NCBI GenBank assembly: GCA_035651755.1
Contig: DASRFA010000056.1
Coordinates: 372,001-436,000, forward strand
Direction of reading: 5' to 3'
From: DASRFA01 sp035651755
GTDB lineage: Bacteria > Desulfobacterota > Binatia > UBA12015
DNA length: 64,000 nt
Position 1 is the stretch's first letter, and every line of letters starts with the position of its first letter. The notes beneath the pieces are model-generated. The model was not told where the DNA came from, made no database searches, and saw nothing but the letters and a program-made list of their open reading frames with translations. The position numbers and the translations under genes are program-made. Shown here piece after piece: positions 34,601 through 42,543 of this stretch.

Positions 34601-34948
34601 GACCGGCTCGAGGCCGACCGGGACGTCGGCGATCAGCGTCAGGCCCGCGTCCGTCACGTCGAAGACCGCGAGGCGCGCGTCGGGCGTGTTGACCGCGAAG
34701 AGGCGGGCGCCGTCGGGCGACAGCGCGAGCGGCCGCACGTGGCCGCTCTCGAAGTTGACGAACGGCACGTTCGACGACTGCGCCGCCGCGCCGCGCGCGG
34801 CGACGAGCGACCCGAGCGCGGCGAGCGACGCCACGGCCGCGACTCGCAGCGCGCCCATCGCCGCGACCGGCCTCCCTGGTGTGGCTCGGTCCCGATGGGC
34901 GCCCGCGTGCGCGCTTCTCCGCGATGCCCCGACTCGCTGCCCTCTCAT
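31625..34948 (-). CDS. Giant exported beta-propeller / diheme cytochrome protein
   Basis: A 1107-residue protein. Export signal ALRVAAVASLAALGSLVAARGAAAQ; then a YVTN-type seven-blade propeller to about residue 500 (LALSPDGARLFAVNT, VAIALTPDGGTLFVAG); then two c-heme sites, CASCH near 535 and CQNCH near 686, in a peroxidase-MauG-like context (FRVGSGRPFHPLKGPMTTQSLRGM, RTGGTSGGDPLDEQ); an EF-like GVDRDGDGALDRDELDAG; and a C-terminal beta domain. ATG 34948 has GAGGAG at 7 nt, giving a 30-residue n-region; ATG 34858 would give a conventional signal. Likely a periplasmic or surface redox protein. Confidence 0.8.
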   Translation of the reverse strand: MRGQRVGASRRSAHAGAHRDRATPGRPVAAMGALRVAAVASLAALGSLVAARGAAAQSSNVPFVNFESGHVRPLALSPDGARLFAVNTPDARLAVFDVTDAGLTLIADVPVGLEPVAVAARSADEAWVVNHLSDSISIVRVDAADPSLSRVVRTLHTCDEPRDILFAGPSSARAFVTTARRGQNCPVPASLTAPGTGRAVVQVFDANALGAALGGTPIANVVLFGDSPRALARSQDGSTVYAAVFKSGNQSTTINQLAVQPNGGAPPPPPGALGNAPSTGLIVKYNAATDHFEDEIGRDWTAQVPFDLPDRDVFRIDANASTPVETGSFSGVGTVLFDMVVNPATGKLYVANTDARNHVRFEGIDPTPLYGVKGHIAESRITLVTTGGAVIPEHLNPHIDYFAVPGPASEVEQSLAFPVAIALTPDGGTLFVAGFGSEKVAAYSTALLEAGQVAPDLVEVNGGPSGLALDAARDRLYVMSRFTNRVAIVSNASVASARQQTDSAGLRFEPEPLDVVRGRRVLYDARRTSAHGDSACASCHIFGDMDDLAWDLGDASSGLSTIPNPNPFRVGSGRPFHPLKGPMTTQSLRGMANAGPMHWRGDRTGGTSGGDPLDEQLAFKAFNPAFVGLLGRADQLPDDEMQDFTDFILTVRYPPNPIRALDDVPTTAQSNGESFFLTAAADAGAPCQNCHRLPLGTDGFSSVEGETQEFKIAHLRNLYQKVGMFGFPGGSGLPGTGFQGDQIRGFGFLHDGSVATVFLFLNAPVFNFGSPASTANQNRRNVEQFLLAFDTGLRPAVGQQVSATSSTWSDSALVARINLLVARDDAGDCDLVVKGNQGGVARGWVHVSGGSFRSDRAAEPLVSESALRANAATAGQELEYTCVPPGLGTRLGVDRDGDGALDRDELDAGSDPADPRSLPGGLAIVPVQTTALSMRDDSVPPISPTRRRTTFRSSTRTDAPGNRVVPPAFGSAGDPTLAGATLRVHNANGGLEQATIALPASGWSRVGTGAYRYRSSDPNGPVSAVDVKADLVKVTARGASFGYTLDEPRQGRIAVRLALGNAVEWCGEAPAKTSGKPPTVGHNDETDKFNGRPKSPAPRACLAPPLG

Positions 34949-35119
34949 CGATCGACTCCTCGTCGGCACTTCCGGGCGCCGCCCGCGCGGTCCCCACCGG
35001 CGGGCAGGCGATCGCGGAGATGGCTGTGAGACTCCGCGAACGTCAGCGAAGTTAAACGGCCGGCGCTCGAGCCGCCAACGCTTTTTGCATCCCGGCTGCG
35101 GAATCCATGCCGCGGGAGC

Positions 35120-35998
35120 TCACCCCCGGACGTCGAGCGCGGCGGCGCCGGCGGCGCGCCACGCGACCGGCATCGCCGCGGTCGTGAACGCGATCCCGAC
35201 CCGGCCCGCGACGTCGACCGCGACCAGGCCCGCCGATTCTCCGAGCCGGCGGGCGAGGAGATCGAGGGCTTCCCGCGCCGCGACGTCGGGTAGGTCGCCG
35301 CGCGCGACGCCGTCGAGCGCGGCGCGCACGAGGCCGATCCGGATGATGGCCTCGCCCGGGCCGGTCGCGGACGCGGCGCCGACGAGGTCGTCGGCGTAGG
35401 TGCCGGCGCCGATCACCGCGGAATCGCCGACCCGGCCGCTCCGCTTGCCCGCGACGCCGCCGGTCGAGGTGGCGGCGGCGACGTGACCGCGCGCGTCGCG
35501 CGCCACCGCGCCGACGGTCTCGCCCGGAGCCGCCCGGCGCTCGCGCCAGCGCCGGCGCGCGGCGTCGGTCACGAGAGCCTCGCCGGCGACGACGCGGAGG
35601 CCGTGGCGCCGGGCGAGCGCGACGACCGGCTCGCCGACGAGGAGGACCTCGCGGCCCTCCGCGATGACCGCGCGCGCCGCCCGGATCGGGTTCGCGACGC
35701 CGGACACCGCGGCGACCGCACCGGCGAGGAGGAGCTGACCTTCCATGAGCGACGCGTCGAGCTCGATCCCCCCCTCCTCGGTGAGGACGGAGCCGAAGCC
35801 GGCGTTGAACGCGGGATCGTCCTCGAGGTCGGCGACCGCTTCGACCACCGCGTCGAGCGCGCTCTCGCCGCCTTCGAGCATGCGCCAGGCGCGCTCCGCC
35901 GCACGCGCGACGCCCCGCCGGCGCGGCGCGCGCTCCTCGGGCGGCGACTCGCGCCCGGCTCCGCCGTGAACGGCGATCGCGATCTGGTCGCGGTCCAC
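35120..35998 (-). CDS. Isoaspartyl peptidase / L-asparaginase (Ntn hydrolase)
   Basis: A 292-residue type 2 asparaginase. AVHGGAG and NAGFGSVL open the alpha part; GETVGAVARD contains the self-cleavage site before Thr161, the new N-terminal nucleophile; STGG and GRVGDSAVIGAGTYAD are the substrate loop and metal site. The usual preceding residue Gly/His-Gly-Thr is Gly-Glu-Thr here. Removes isoaspartyl residues from damaged peptides or hydrolyses asparagine. GTG start; single-gene unit. Confidence 0.9.
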   Translation of the reverse strand: MDRDQIAIAVHGGAGRESPPEERAPRRRGVARAAERAWRMLEGGESALDAVVEAVADLEDDPAFNAGFGSVLTEEGGIELDASLMEGQLLLAGAVAAVSGVANPIRAARAVIAEGREVLLVGEPVVALARRHGLRVVAGEALVTDAARRRWRERRAAPGETVGAVARDARGHVAAATSTGGVAGKRSGRVGDSAVIGAGTYADDLVGAASATGPGEAIIRIGLVRAALDGVARGDLPDVAAREALDLLARRLGESAGLVAVDVAGRVGIAFTTAAMPVAWRAAGAAALDVRG

Positions 35999-36124
35999 GG
36001 CGCCACCCTACCCGCTCGCGCCATCGGCCCGAAGCGGCGCGCGGGCGCTGCCGGCGGAGGCCGGTCGGCGGCCGCCGGCGCGACGTTGACTCGCCGGTCG
36101 CGGACCGCGATCCATGGAGCGACG

Positions 36125-36871
36125 ATGAAGCGCGCGATCGATCTCGAAGGCTGTCTCAACTTCCGCGACCTCGGCGGCTATCCCACCGAGGACGGCCGGC
36201 GCGTCCGCTGGCGCTCCGTGTTTCGCAGCGACGCGCTCCACCTGCTGACCGAGGCCGACCTCGACCGCCTACGCGCCGACCTCTGCGTGACCGACGTGGT
36301 CGACCTGCGCTCCACCGCGGAGCGGCGCGGCGACGCGCGTCGTCCCCTCGAGGAGCTCGCCGGCGTCCGCATCCACCACGCGCCGCTCTTCGACGGGGAG
36401 ATGTCGGGCTCGCGCGACGAGCGCGCGCGCATGGAGGAATCGCTGACCACGCTGGCCGATCGCTACGTCGGCCTCGCCGAGTACGCGAAGCCGGCGATCG
36501 CCCGCGTGCTGTCGCTGATCTCGGACGCGCGCGGTCCCTGCGTCTACCACTGCGCCGCGGGGAAGGACCGGACCGGGGTCATCTCCGCGGTCCTGCTCGG
36601 CACGCTGGGCGTGCGCGACGAGGTGATCGTCGCCGACTACGCGGCGACGCAGGAGAACCTCGACGCGATCGTCGAGCGCCTGCTCTCCACCGAAGGCTAC
36701 CAGACGATGCTCGCCGCCCTGCCGCCCGACACGATGCACGCGCAGCCGGAGACGATGGTCGACATGCTGGCCCGCCTGCGCGACCGCTACGGGTCGCTGG
36801 CGGGCTACGCGCGCGACGCCGGCGTCCCGGACGAGACGCTCGCGCGGCTGAGAGATCGCTTGCTCGAGTGA
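36125..36871 (+). CDS. Tyrosine/lipid phosphatase (PTP, MptpB-like)
   Basis: A 248-residue protein-tyrosine-phosphatase-like enzyme. NFRDLGGYPTEDGRRVRW is the N-terminal Y_phosphatase3 signature; HCAAGKDRTG holds the P-loop nucleophile Cys143 and Arg149. The Lys-Asp inside the loop is characteristic of MptpB-like triple-specificity enzymes that also act on phosphoinositides. No signal sequence. Terminates in a strong hairpin shared with the convergent small gene. Confidence 0.9.
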   Translation: MKRAIDLEGCLNFRDLGGYPTEDGRRVRWRSVFRSDALHLLTEADLDRLRADLCVTDVVDLRSTAERRGDARRPLEELAGVRIHHAPLFDGEMSGSRDERARMEESLTTLADRYVGLAEYAKPAIARVLSLISDARGPCVYHCAAGKDRTGVISAVLLGTLGVRDEVIVADYAATQENLDAIVERLLSTEGYQTMLAALPPDTMHAQPETMVDMLARLRDRYGSLAGYARDAGVPDETLARLRDRLLE

Positions 36872-36896
36872 CGGCGGCCCCCCCGGCCGCCGTCAC
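36868..36896. terminator. Bidirectional hairpin between convergent genes
   Basis: GTGACGGCGGCC / GGCCGCCGTCAC: perfect 12 bp stem with five C in the loop, starting at the phosphatase stop codon and ending 20 bp before the stop of the convergent 64-residue gene. No T-run on either side. Confidence 0.5.
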
Positions 36897-36916
36897 CCCT
36901 CGACACCGCCGCGGGA

Positions 36917-37111
36917 TCAGCCGACCCCGCTTCCACTCCCCCCACCGATCGAGTCGCATGCCGCCGGCGTCGCGTTCGGCGTTCCATCGCCGCAGCCGTG
37001 CGCCGGCCCGACGCTGAGCGCCGCGATCCCGAGCGCGAATGCGATCGCCCACGGGATCAGCGGCAGCCATGAGAATCGCAGCTGCGCGACCTCCTCCGTC
37101 TCCCCCTCCAT
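36917..37111 (-). CDS. Small single-span membrane protein
   Basis: A 64-residue protein: acidic start MEGETEEVAQLRF, one hydrophobic helix (WLPLIPWAIAFALGIAALSVG), then a Cys- and Gly-rich periplasmic tail (HGCGDGTPNATPAACDSIGGGSGSG). A GAGGTG ribosome-like site sits next to ATG 37111. Not recognised. Two Cys in the tail could form a disulfide. Confidence 0.5.
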   Translation of the reverse strand: MEGETEEVAQLRFSWLPLIPWAIAFALGIAALSVGPAHGCGDGTPNATPAACDSIGGGSGSGVG

Positions 37112-37314
37112 CACCTCACCCCCCTGGCCGTGCTGCGTGGCCGCGCTCGAGGTGTGCAAGCGCGGGGCCACCTCGCCGGGCGCGCCGCCGCGTGCCTTCG
37201 CGCCGGCTCGCTCTCCGGATCACGTCATTTTCTCGCCGAGCTCCGTACGAATCCGCACGAGGCGCGCGCTCCGTCGCCGCCCGGCGTGCCGTCCGCTATG
37301 CCGGGACGCACGGG

Positions 37315-37863
37315 ATGCCGCCGACGATCTTCACGATCGGCCACTCGACGCAGGGCGCCGACGAGCTCCTCGACCGGCTCTCGGCGCACGGGGTGCGGAC
37401 CCTGGCCGACGTGCGCGCGTATCCCGCGTCGCGTCGCCACCCGCAGTTCGCGCGCGAAGCGCTCGACGAGGCGTGTCGCGAGCGCGGCGTCCGCTACGTC
37501 TGGATGCCCGGTCTCGGCGGCCGACGGCGCGCGCGCCAGCCGGCCACGCGGCATCCCGCGTGGCGCGAGCCCGGCTTCCGGAACTACGCCGACTACATGG
37601 ACACGCCGGAGTTCGAGGCGGCGATCGGCGACCTCGAGGCCCTCGCGCGCGCAGGGCCGACGGCGTTCCTCTGCGCGGAAGGGCTCTGGTGGCAATGCCA
37701 CCGGCGGTTGATCTCCGACGCGCTCACGGTGCGCGGCTGGGACGTCGAGCACGTCCTCCCGAACGGATCGCTCGCGTCCCACGAGCTGCCCGACTTCGCG
37801 CGCGTCGCCGACGGGCACCTCGTGTACGACCGCGGCACGACGGGCGATCTCGAGCTCGGGTGA
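37315..37863 (+). CDS. DUF488 family protein
   Basis: A 182-residue DUF488 protein: TIFTIGHSTQGADELLDRLSAHGVRTLADVRAYPASRRHPQF is the family N-terminus, CAEGLWWQCHRRLISD the conserved Cys-containing C-terminal block. Function of DUF488 is unknown; some members bind metals or DNA-damage partners. The ATG overlaps no other gene and lies 203 bp from the divergent small membrane-protein gene. Confidence 0.85.
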   Translation: MPPTIFTIGHSTQGADELLDRLSAHGVRTLADVRAYPASRRHPQFAREALDEACRERGVRYVWMPGLGGRRRARQPATRHPAWREPGFRNYADYMDTPEFEAAIGDLEALARAGPTAFLCAEGLWWQCHRRLISDALTVRGWDVEHVLPNGSLASHELPDFARVADGHLVYDRGTTGDLELG

Positions 37864-37877
37864 GCGGCGCTTGCCCG

Positions 37878-37948
37878 GCGACGTTCGAGCGCGGCCGAAG
37901 CGGCGCGTGAACGGCCCCGCGACGTTGGAGCGCGGCGGGAGCGGCGCG
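37878..37948. repeat. Imperfect direct repeat, two copies of 30 bp
   Basis: Units at 37878-37907 and 37919-37948 share 27 of 30 bases (both start GCGACGTT and end AGCGGCGCG), period 41 bp, in the gap between DUF488 and the acyl-CoA synthetase. Confidence 0.5.
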
Positions 37949-38037
37949 GCTCGCCGCGCGGCGCTCGCGCAGCACGCCGTCATGGCGGCCGCTCGGGCGT
38001 TGACGCTTTGGACGGCGGCGGACTAGCTTCGGCGGCA

Positions 38038-39678
38038 GTGCCGTTCCCCGACTTCGAGCCGACGATCCCGACCCTTCTGCGAACGGCGGTCGAGCGCTAC
38101 CGCGACCGGACTCTGGTCGTTCACGGCGAGCGGCGGGCGAACTACGGGGACGTCGAGCGCCAATCGGCGCTGCTCGCTCGGGGGCTGCTCGCGTCGGGCG
38201 TCGGGAAGGGGACGCGTGTCGGGCTCCTCATGCCGAACGGACCGGACTGGATCGTCGCCTTCTTCGCGGCCGCGCGGATCGGCGCGCTCGTCGTCCCGAT
38301 CAACACGTTCTTCCAGGCGCGCGAGCTCGCCTGGGTGCTCCGCCACGCCGACGTGCAGACGCTCCTCACCGCCGCGCGCTTTCGAAGCCACGACTACCTG
38401 GCGCGCCTCGAGGAGTGCGCGCCCGACCTCCGCGCGCAGCCGCCCGGTCGTGCATTCGTCCGGTCGCTTCCGTTCCTCCGCGACGTGATCGTGTTCGGCG
38501 ACTGCGATCGCGCGTGGGCGCGCTCGGCGGCCTCCGCCATGCGAGACGCCGAGACCAGCGCGGCGGACGACGAGCTGCTCCGGAGCGTCGAGGCGCAGGT
38601 GACGCCCGCGGACGCGCTCGTCATCATCTACACGTCCGGCAGCACCGCCGAGCCTCGTGGCGCGATCCACACGCACGGGACCGCCGTCCGTCACGGGTTC
38701 AACGTGAGCGCCTGCGCCGGCCGCAACTTGACCGCGGACGATCGGATCTGGTCCCCGATGCCGTTCTTCTGGGTGGGCGGCCTGGTGATGTCGCTCGTCG
38801 CGGCGACCCACGTCGGCGCCTGCCTGCTGTGCGAGGACGCGTTCGACGCCGAGAAGACGCTCGACCTGCTCGAGCGCGAGCGCGCGACGATCGCCGCCGG
38901 CTGGCCGCACTACGGGAAGGCGATGGCGTCGCACCCGAGCTTCGCGCGCCGCGACCTGTCCTCGCTGCGCGCCGGCCTGGCCGACATCCTGCCGCCCGAC
39001 AAGCGCCCGCCGGATCCCGACCTCCGCACGAACTCGCTCGGCATGACCGAGACGTGCGGCCCGCACACCTTCGGTCGCGAGAGCGATCCGCCGCACACGC
39101 TGAGGGGCAGCTTCGGCCGCGCGGTCGACGCCGTCGAGCACCGCGTGATCGACCCGGAGACCGGCGTGATCCTCGAGCCCGGGGTGGAGGGCGAGATCTG
39201 CGTCCGCGGGTACAGCCTCATGCAGGGCTTCTACAAGGTCGAGCGCGAGCGGACGTTCGAGCGCGACGGATTCTACCGGACGGGCGACGGCGGATCCTTC
39301 GATCGCGAGGGGTTCCTCTGGTTCAAGGGCCGCCTCGGCGACATGATCAAGACCGCGGGCGCGAACGTCGCGCCGAGCGAGGTCGAGGCGGTCCTCGACT
39401 CGTTCCCCGAGGTGCGAAACGGCTACGTCGTCGGCGTCCCCGATCCGGCCCGCGGGCAGAACGTCGCGGCGGCGATCGTCCTGAAGTCGGACGGCGGGCT
39501 CGACGCGGCGACGGTGCGCGAGCGCCTCCGGGCCCAGCTCGCGGCGTACAAGGTGCCGCGCTCGATCTTCTTCTACGACGCGGCCGATCTTCCTTTCACC
39601 GACAGCGGCAAGATCGACAAGCGGAAGCTGCGCGATCTCCTCGCGGCGCGCATCGCCGGCGAAGCGGCGCGCAGCTAG
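38038..39678 (+). CDS. AMP-forming acyl-CoA synthetase
   Basis: A 546-residue ANL enzyme. IIYTSGSTAEPRGAIHTHG is the P-loop (A3), NSLGMTETCG the A5 motif, YRTGDGG the A7 motif, and DSGKIDKRKL has the late catalytic Lys. TSGSTAEPRG has Arg where Lys is usual. Activates a carboxylic acid to its CoA thioester; substrate unknown. GTG 38038 is chosen over TTG 38008. A beta-oxidation-type SDR follows convergently. Confidence 0.9.
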   Translation: MPFPDFEPTIPTLLRTAVERYRDRTLVVHGERRANYGDVERQSALLARGLLASGVGKGTRVGLLMPNGPDWIVAFFAAARIGALVVPINTFFQARELAWVLRHADVQTLLTAARFRSHDYLARLEECAPDLRAQPPGRAFVRSLPFLRDVIVFGDCDRAWARSAASAMRDAETSAADDELLRSVEAQVTPADALVIIYTSGSTAEPRGAIHTHGTAVRHGFNVSACAGRNLTADDRIWSPMPFFWVGGLVMSLVAATHVGACLLCEDAFDAEKTLDLLERERATIAAGWPHYGKAMASHPSFARRDLSSLRAGLADILPPDKRPPDPDLRTNSLGMTETCGPHTFGRESDPPHTLRGSFGRAVDAVEHRVIDPETGVILEPGVEGEICVRGYSLMQGFYKVERERTFERDGFYRTGDGGSFDREGFLWFKGRLGDMIKTAGANVAPSEVEAVLDSFPEVRNGYVVGVPDPARGQNVAAAIVLKSDGGLDAATVRERLRAQLAAYKVPRSIFFYDAADLPFTDSGKIDKRKLRDLLAARIAGEAARS

Positions 39679-39711
39679 ACCCGCTGCACGCGCCGCCGCG
39701 CCGGCCCGCGA

Positions 39712-40617
39712 TCACGCGTTCGGCTTCTGCCCGCTCGCGGCGGCCTTCTTCATCGCCTCCAGGCGATCGATCAGGCCCATGCGCTCGGCCCCGACGCTCG
39801 ACGGAAGGCGCTTCTCGATCTCCTCCGGCGTCCAGCGTCCGTCCTTGAACATCGCGCGCACCTCCGTCGGCTGGTTCCAGACGGCGATCTTCCCGCCCGA
39901 CACCGTGTAGACCTGGCCGGTGATGTGCCGCGCCTTGTCGCTCAGGAGGTAGACGACCATCGGCGCGACGTCCTCGGGCTCGCCGATGCCCTCGATCTCC
40001 ATCGGGACGTTCGCGCTCATGCGCGTCTTCGCGACCGGCGCGATGCAGTTCGCGGTGACGCCGTAGCGATGCATGCCGGCGGCGGCGCTCCGGACGAGGG
40101 AGACGATGCCGCCCTTTGCGGCGCTGTAGTTCGCCTGCGCGACCGAGCCCGCGAACGCGCCCGACGTGAAGCCGATCAGCGTGCCCGCCTTCTGCTCGCG
40201 CATCGCGGCGGCGGCGGCGCGAAAGACGGTGAACGTGCCCTTCAGGTGCGTCGCGATGACGGGATCCCAGTCGTCCTCGGTCAGGTTGAAGAGCATCCGC
40301 TCGCGCAGGATGCCGGCGACGCAGACGACGCCGTCGATCCGGCCGAAGGCGTCGAGCGCGCTCTTCACGATGCTCGCGCCGCCGTCCATCGTCGCGACCG
40401 ACTGGGCGTTCGCGACCGCTTTCCCGCCCGCCTTCTGGATCTCGGCGACCACCTCGTTCGCGACCTCGCTCGTCGGCGACTGGCCGTCCATCGAGACGCC
40501 GTAGTCGTTCACGACCACGCTCGCGCCCTCGGCGGCGCAAGCGAGCGCGACCGCGCGGCCGATGCCGCGTCCGGCGCCGGTCACGGCGATGGACTTGCCC
40601 TCGAGAAACTTGCCCAC
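39712..40617 (-). CDS. SDR, peroxisomal MFE-2-type 3-hydroxyacyl-CoA dehydrogenase-like
   Basis: A 301-residue SDR: TGAGRGIG, NDYG after strand 2 (NAD-type Asp), catalytic FTSGAFAG and YSAAKGG. The extra C-terminal 50 residues and the opening GKFLEGKSIAVTGAGRGIGRAVALACAAEGASVVVNDYG are close to the dehydrogenase half of multifunctional enzyme type 2. GTG 40617 has GAGGAGG. Fits with the adjacent acyl-CoA synthetase. Confidence 0.85.
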   Translation of the reverse strand: MGKFLEGKSIAVTGAGRGIGRAVALACAAEGASVVVNDYGVSMDGQSPTSEVANEVVAEIQKAGGKAVANAQSVATMDGGASIVKSALDAFGRIDGVVCVAGILRERMLFNLTEDDWDPVIATHLKGTFTVFRAAAAAMREQKAGTLIGFTSGAFAGSVAQANYSAAKGGIVSLVRSAAAGMHRYGVTANCIAPVAKTRMSANVPMEIEGIGEPEDVAPMVVYLLSDKARHITGQVYTVSGGKIAVWNQPTEVRAMFKDGRWTPEEIEKRLPSSVGAERMGLIDRLEAMKKAAASGQKPNA

Positions 40618-40768
40618 TTCGGTTTCCTCCTCGCCCGCGATGCAGGTCGACTGGATGCGGCGCGGGATCGCGCCGCGGGGAGACAATGACGAAGGCGGCG
40701 GCCGAAGGCCAGTCCAGCGTCGGGTCACTGCGTCCGCGCGCCGTTGGGCGTGTCTCTCGCTGTGGGCC

Positions 40769-40914
40769 GCCGGAGGCGTTTGTCCGGGCGCTCGCTCCGG
40801 GTCTCACTCGCGGGTAGGAGGAGCGCCCCGACTGATTTCATGAATCAAGGTGGGGGCGGGTGATTGTCCCGCTCCTTCGACAGTCGCTCGCTTGCCCGGA
40901 CAGACGCCTCCGGC
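40769..40914. mobile_element. Inverted-repeat element (MITE-like), 146 bp
   Basis: The 362 bp gap 40618-40979 contains 21 bp terminal inverted repeats, 40769-40789 and 40894-40914, identical except for one T/C. Both ends read GCCGGAGGCGT...TGTCCGGGC towards the centre. No open frame inside. A smaller repeat (TGATT-TCATG-AATCA) lies near the middle at 40832. A non-autonomous transposable element or an extragenic palindrome are both possible. Confidence 0.5.
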
Positions 40915-40979
40915 TGCGTCGGCGGTGATCGGCTTTCGCAAACTTTGCAGGGGCGCGCGGTGGCTGGGCTTCGGCGGGG

Positions 40980-41471
40980 TTAAGGAACTCGGGTGACGTT
41001 CTCGCAGCTGGTGCGGGCGATGTCGCCGGTGCCGCCGGCGCCGTCGCAGTCGTCGACGCCGCCGTTGCCGATGAGGATGTCGTTGCCGCCGCCGCCGATC
41101 AGGATGTCGTCGTTCGGGCCGCCGCGCAGGATGTCGTCGCCGGTGCCGCCGCGGAGCTCGTCGACGCCGCGGCCACCGAACAGCTTGTCCCTTCCGTTGC
41201 CCCCGATCAGGAGGTCGTTCCCGTCGCCGCCGCAGATGACGTCGTCGCCGCCGCCGCCGTCGATGCGGTCGTTGCCGCCGAGGCCGACGATCACGTCGGG
41301 GCCGCCGGTGCCGACGATGTTGTCGTCGCCCTCGGTGCCGCACAGGGTCGGCACGAGCCCGTTGCACGTCGGCTCCGTGCCGTCGCACTGCCAGACGGCG
41401 TGGGAGACGCCGGGCGCCACCATCAGGGCGAGGATCGAGAACGAAACGGTCGCGAGGAGATTCGAACGCAT
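40980..41471 (-). CDS. Sec-exported RTX-type calcium-binding repeat protein
   Basis: A 163-residue protein. Signal peptide MRSNLLATVSFSILALMVAPGVSHA; then about ten tandem GGxGxDxhx nonapeptides (GGNDRIDGG, GGDDVICGG, GGNDILIGNGG) expected to fold into a Ca2+-bound beta-roll; then a short Cys-containing end. RTX proteins normally leave by type I secretion with a C-terminal signal, so the N-terminal Sec signal is unusual, though small proteins like this are seen in myxobacteria. Paired Cys flank the repeats. GGGAG precedes ATG 41471. Confidence 0.8.
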   Translation of the reverse strand: MRSNLLATVSFSILALMVAPGVSHAVWQCDGTEPTCNGLVPTLCGTEGDDNIVGTGGPDVIVGLGGNDRIDGGGGDDVICGGDGNDLLIGGNGRDKLFGGRGVDELRGGTGDDILRGGPNDDILIGGGGNDILIGNGGVDDCDGAGGTGDIARTSCENVTRVP

Positions 41472-41726
41472 GGGGGAGCTCCCGGAGGTTGCTGGTCGCG
41501 GATCGTGGAGTCGTCCGCGCCACACCGGCGGAGGGGGCCGATCGGAGGGCCGGTGCCCTCAAGAGACCATGCGCGTCGCGGAGCGGTCAACACGGTTTCT
41601 CGCGCCGCGAGCCGGATCGGGCGGCTGAGCGCGGCGCGCCGCGACCATCCGGCCGGCATGACGCCGACGCGCGAGGCATGCGCTTGCGCGGCGGCCGAAG
41701 CGCCTGCGCGGTGAAGCGCCGGCGCG

Positions 41727-42509
41727 TCAGCGATACGTCAAGAAGAGAGACGCGGCCATCGCGAGCCCGATCGCGACCACGGCGCGTCGGACGACCGCAC
41801 GCGGCACGCGCCGCGCGACCGCCGCGCCGCCGTACCCGCCGGCGACCTGCCCGAGCGTCATGAGCGCCGCCGCCCGCCAGTCGACCATCCCGCTCGCCGC
41901 GAAATACACCGACGCGACCCCGTTGATGCAGAACCCGAGGAAGCTCCGGAGCCCGATCATCCGGTGGAGATCGCGGAGGCCGAGGAAGCCGAGCGCCGCG
42001 AGCATCATGATCCCGATCCCGGCGCCGAAGTAGCCGCCGTACACGGCGATCGCGAGCTGCACGCCGGCGGCGACGACCGGCCCGCGCGCGAGCACGGGCG
42101 CTTCGCCGCCCGCGGCGACGGTCGGATCGCCGCCGACCCGGCGCGCGATCGCCTCCTGGAGCGCGAACACGCCGGTCGCGAACAGGATGAGCGCGGGCAC
42201 GAGGCGCGCGAAGAGGCGCTCCGGCGTCGCGAGCAGGAGCACCGCACCGATGCCGCCGCCCACCACGGACGGTATTCCCAGCATCCAGAGCCACGAGCCC
42301 ATGTCGCGCAGCTCCCGGCGAAACGGCGCCATCGCGGCGAGCGCTCCCGGAGAGATCGCGATCGTGTTGGTCGCGTTCGCGCGCACCGGGTCGATGCCGG
42401 CCCACACGAGCGCGGGGAACGAGATCAGGGAGCCCCCGCCTGCGACCGAATTCACGACCCCGGCGAGCATCGCGGCCGCGAAGAGCACCGCGGCCTCCCA
42501 GAGGCTCAC
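41727..42509 (-). CDS. TauE/SafE family sulfite/sulfoacetate-type permease
   Basis: A 260-residue polytopic protein with the two repeated halves of the family: LAGVVNSVAGGGSLISFPALVWAGIDPVRANATNTIAI and AVYGGYFGAGIGIMMLAALGFLG. These transporters move small organosulfur or one- to two-carbon anions. GTG start. It follows the DUF35 gene by 34 bp on the same strand. Confidence 0.9.
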   Translation of the reverse strand: MSLWEAAVLFAAAMLAGVVNSVAGGGSLISFPALVWAGIDPVRANATNTIAISPGALAAMAPFRRELRDMGSWLWMLGIPSVVGGGIGAVLLLATPERLFARLVPALILFATGVFALQEAIARRVGGDPTVAAGGEAPVLARGPVVAAGVQLAIAVYGGYFGAGIGIMMLAALGFLGLRDLHRMIGLRSFLGFCINGVASVYFAASGMVDWRAAALMTLGQVAGGYGGAAVARRVPRAVVRRAVVAIGLAMAASLFLTYR

Positions 42510-42543
42510 GAGGTCGGCCGCCGCATGGAGGCGAAGTTCGCGC

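Noticed and set aside
31575..34997. A 1140-residue minus-strand frame
   Set aside because: Shares the strand with the propeller-diheme gene but in another frame; Arg-rich and without motifs.
40993..41340. Tandem trinucleotide-rich repeat, possible CRISPR-like array
   Set aside because: The periodicity is 27 bp and in frame with the RTX nonapeptides on the minus strand; it is protein repeat, not an array.
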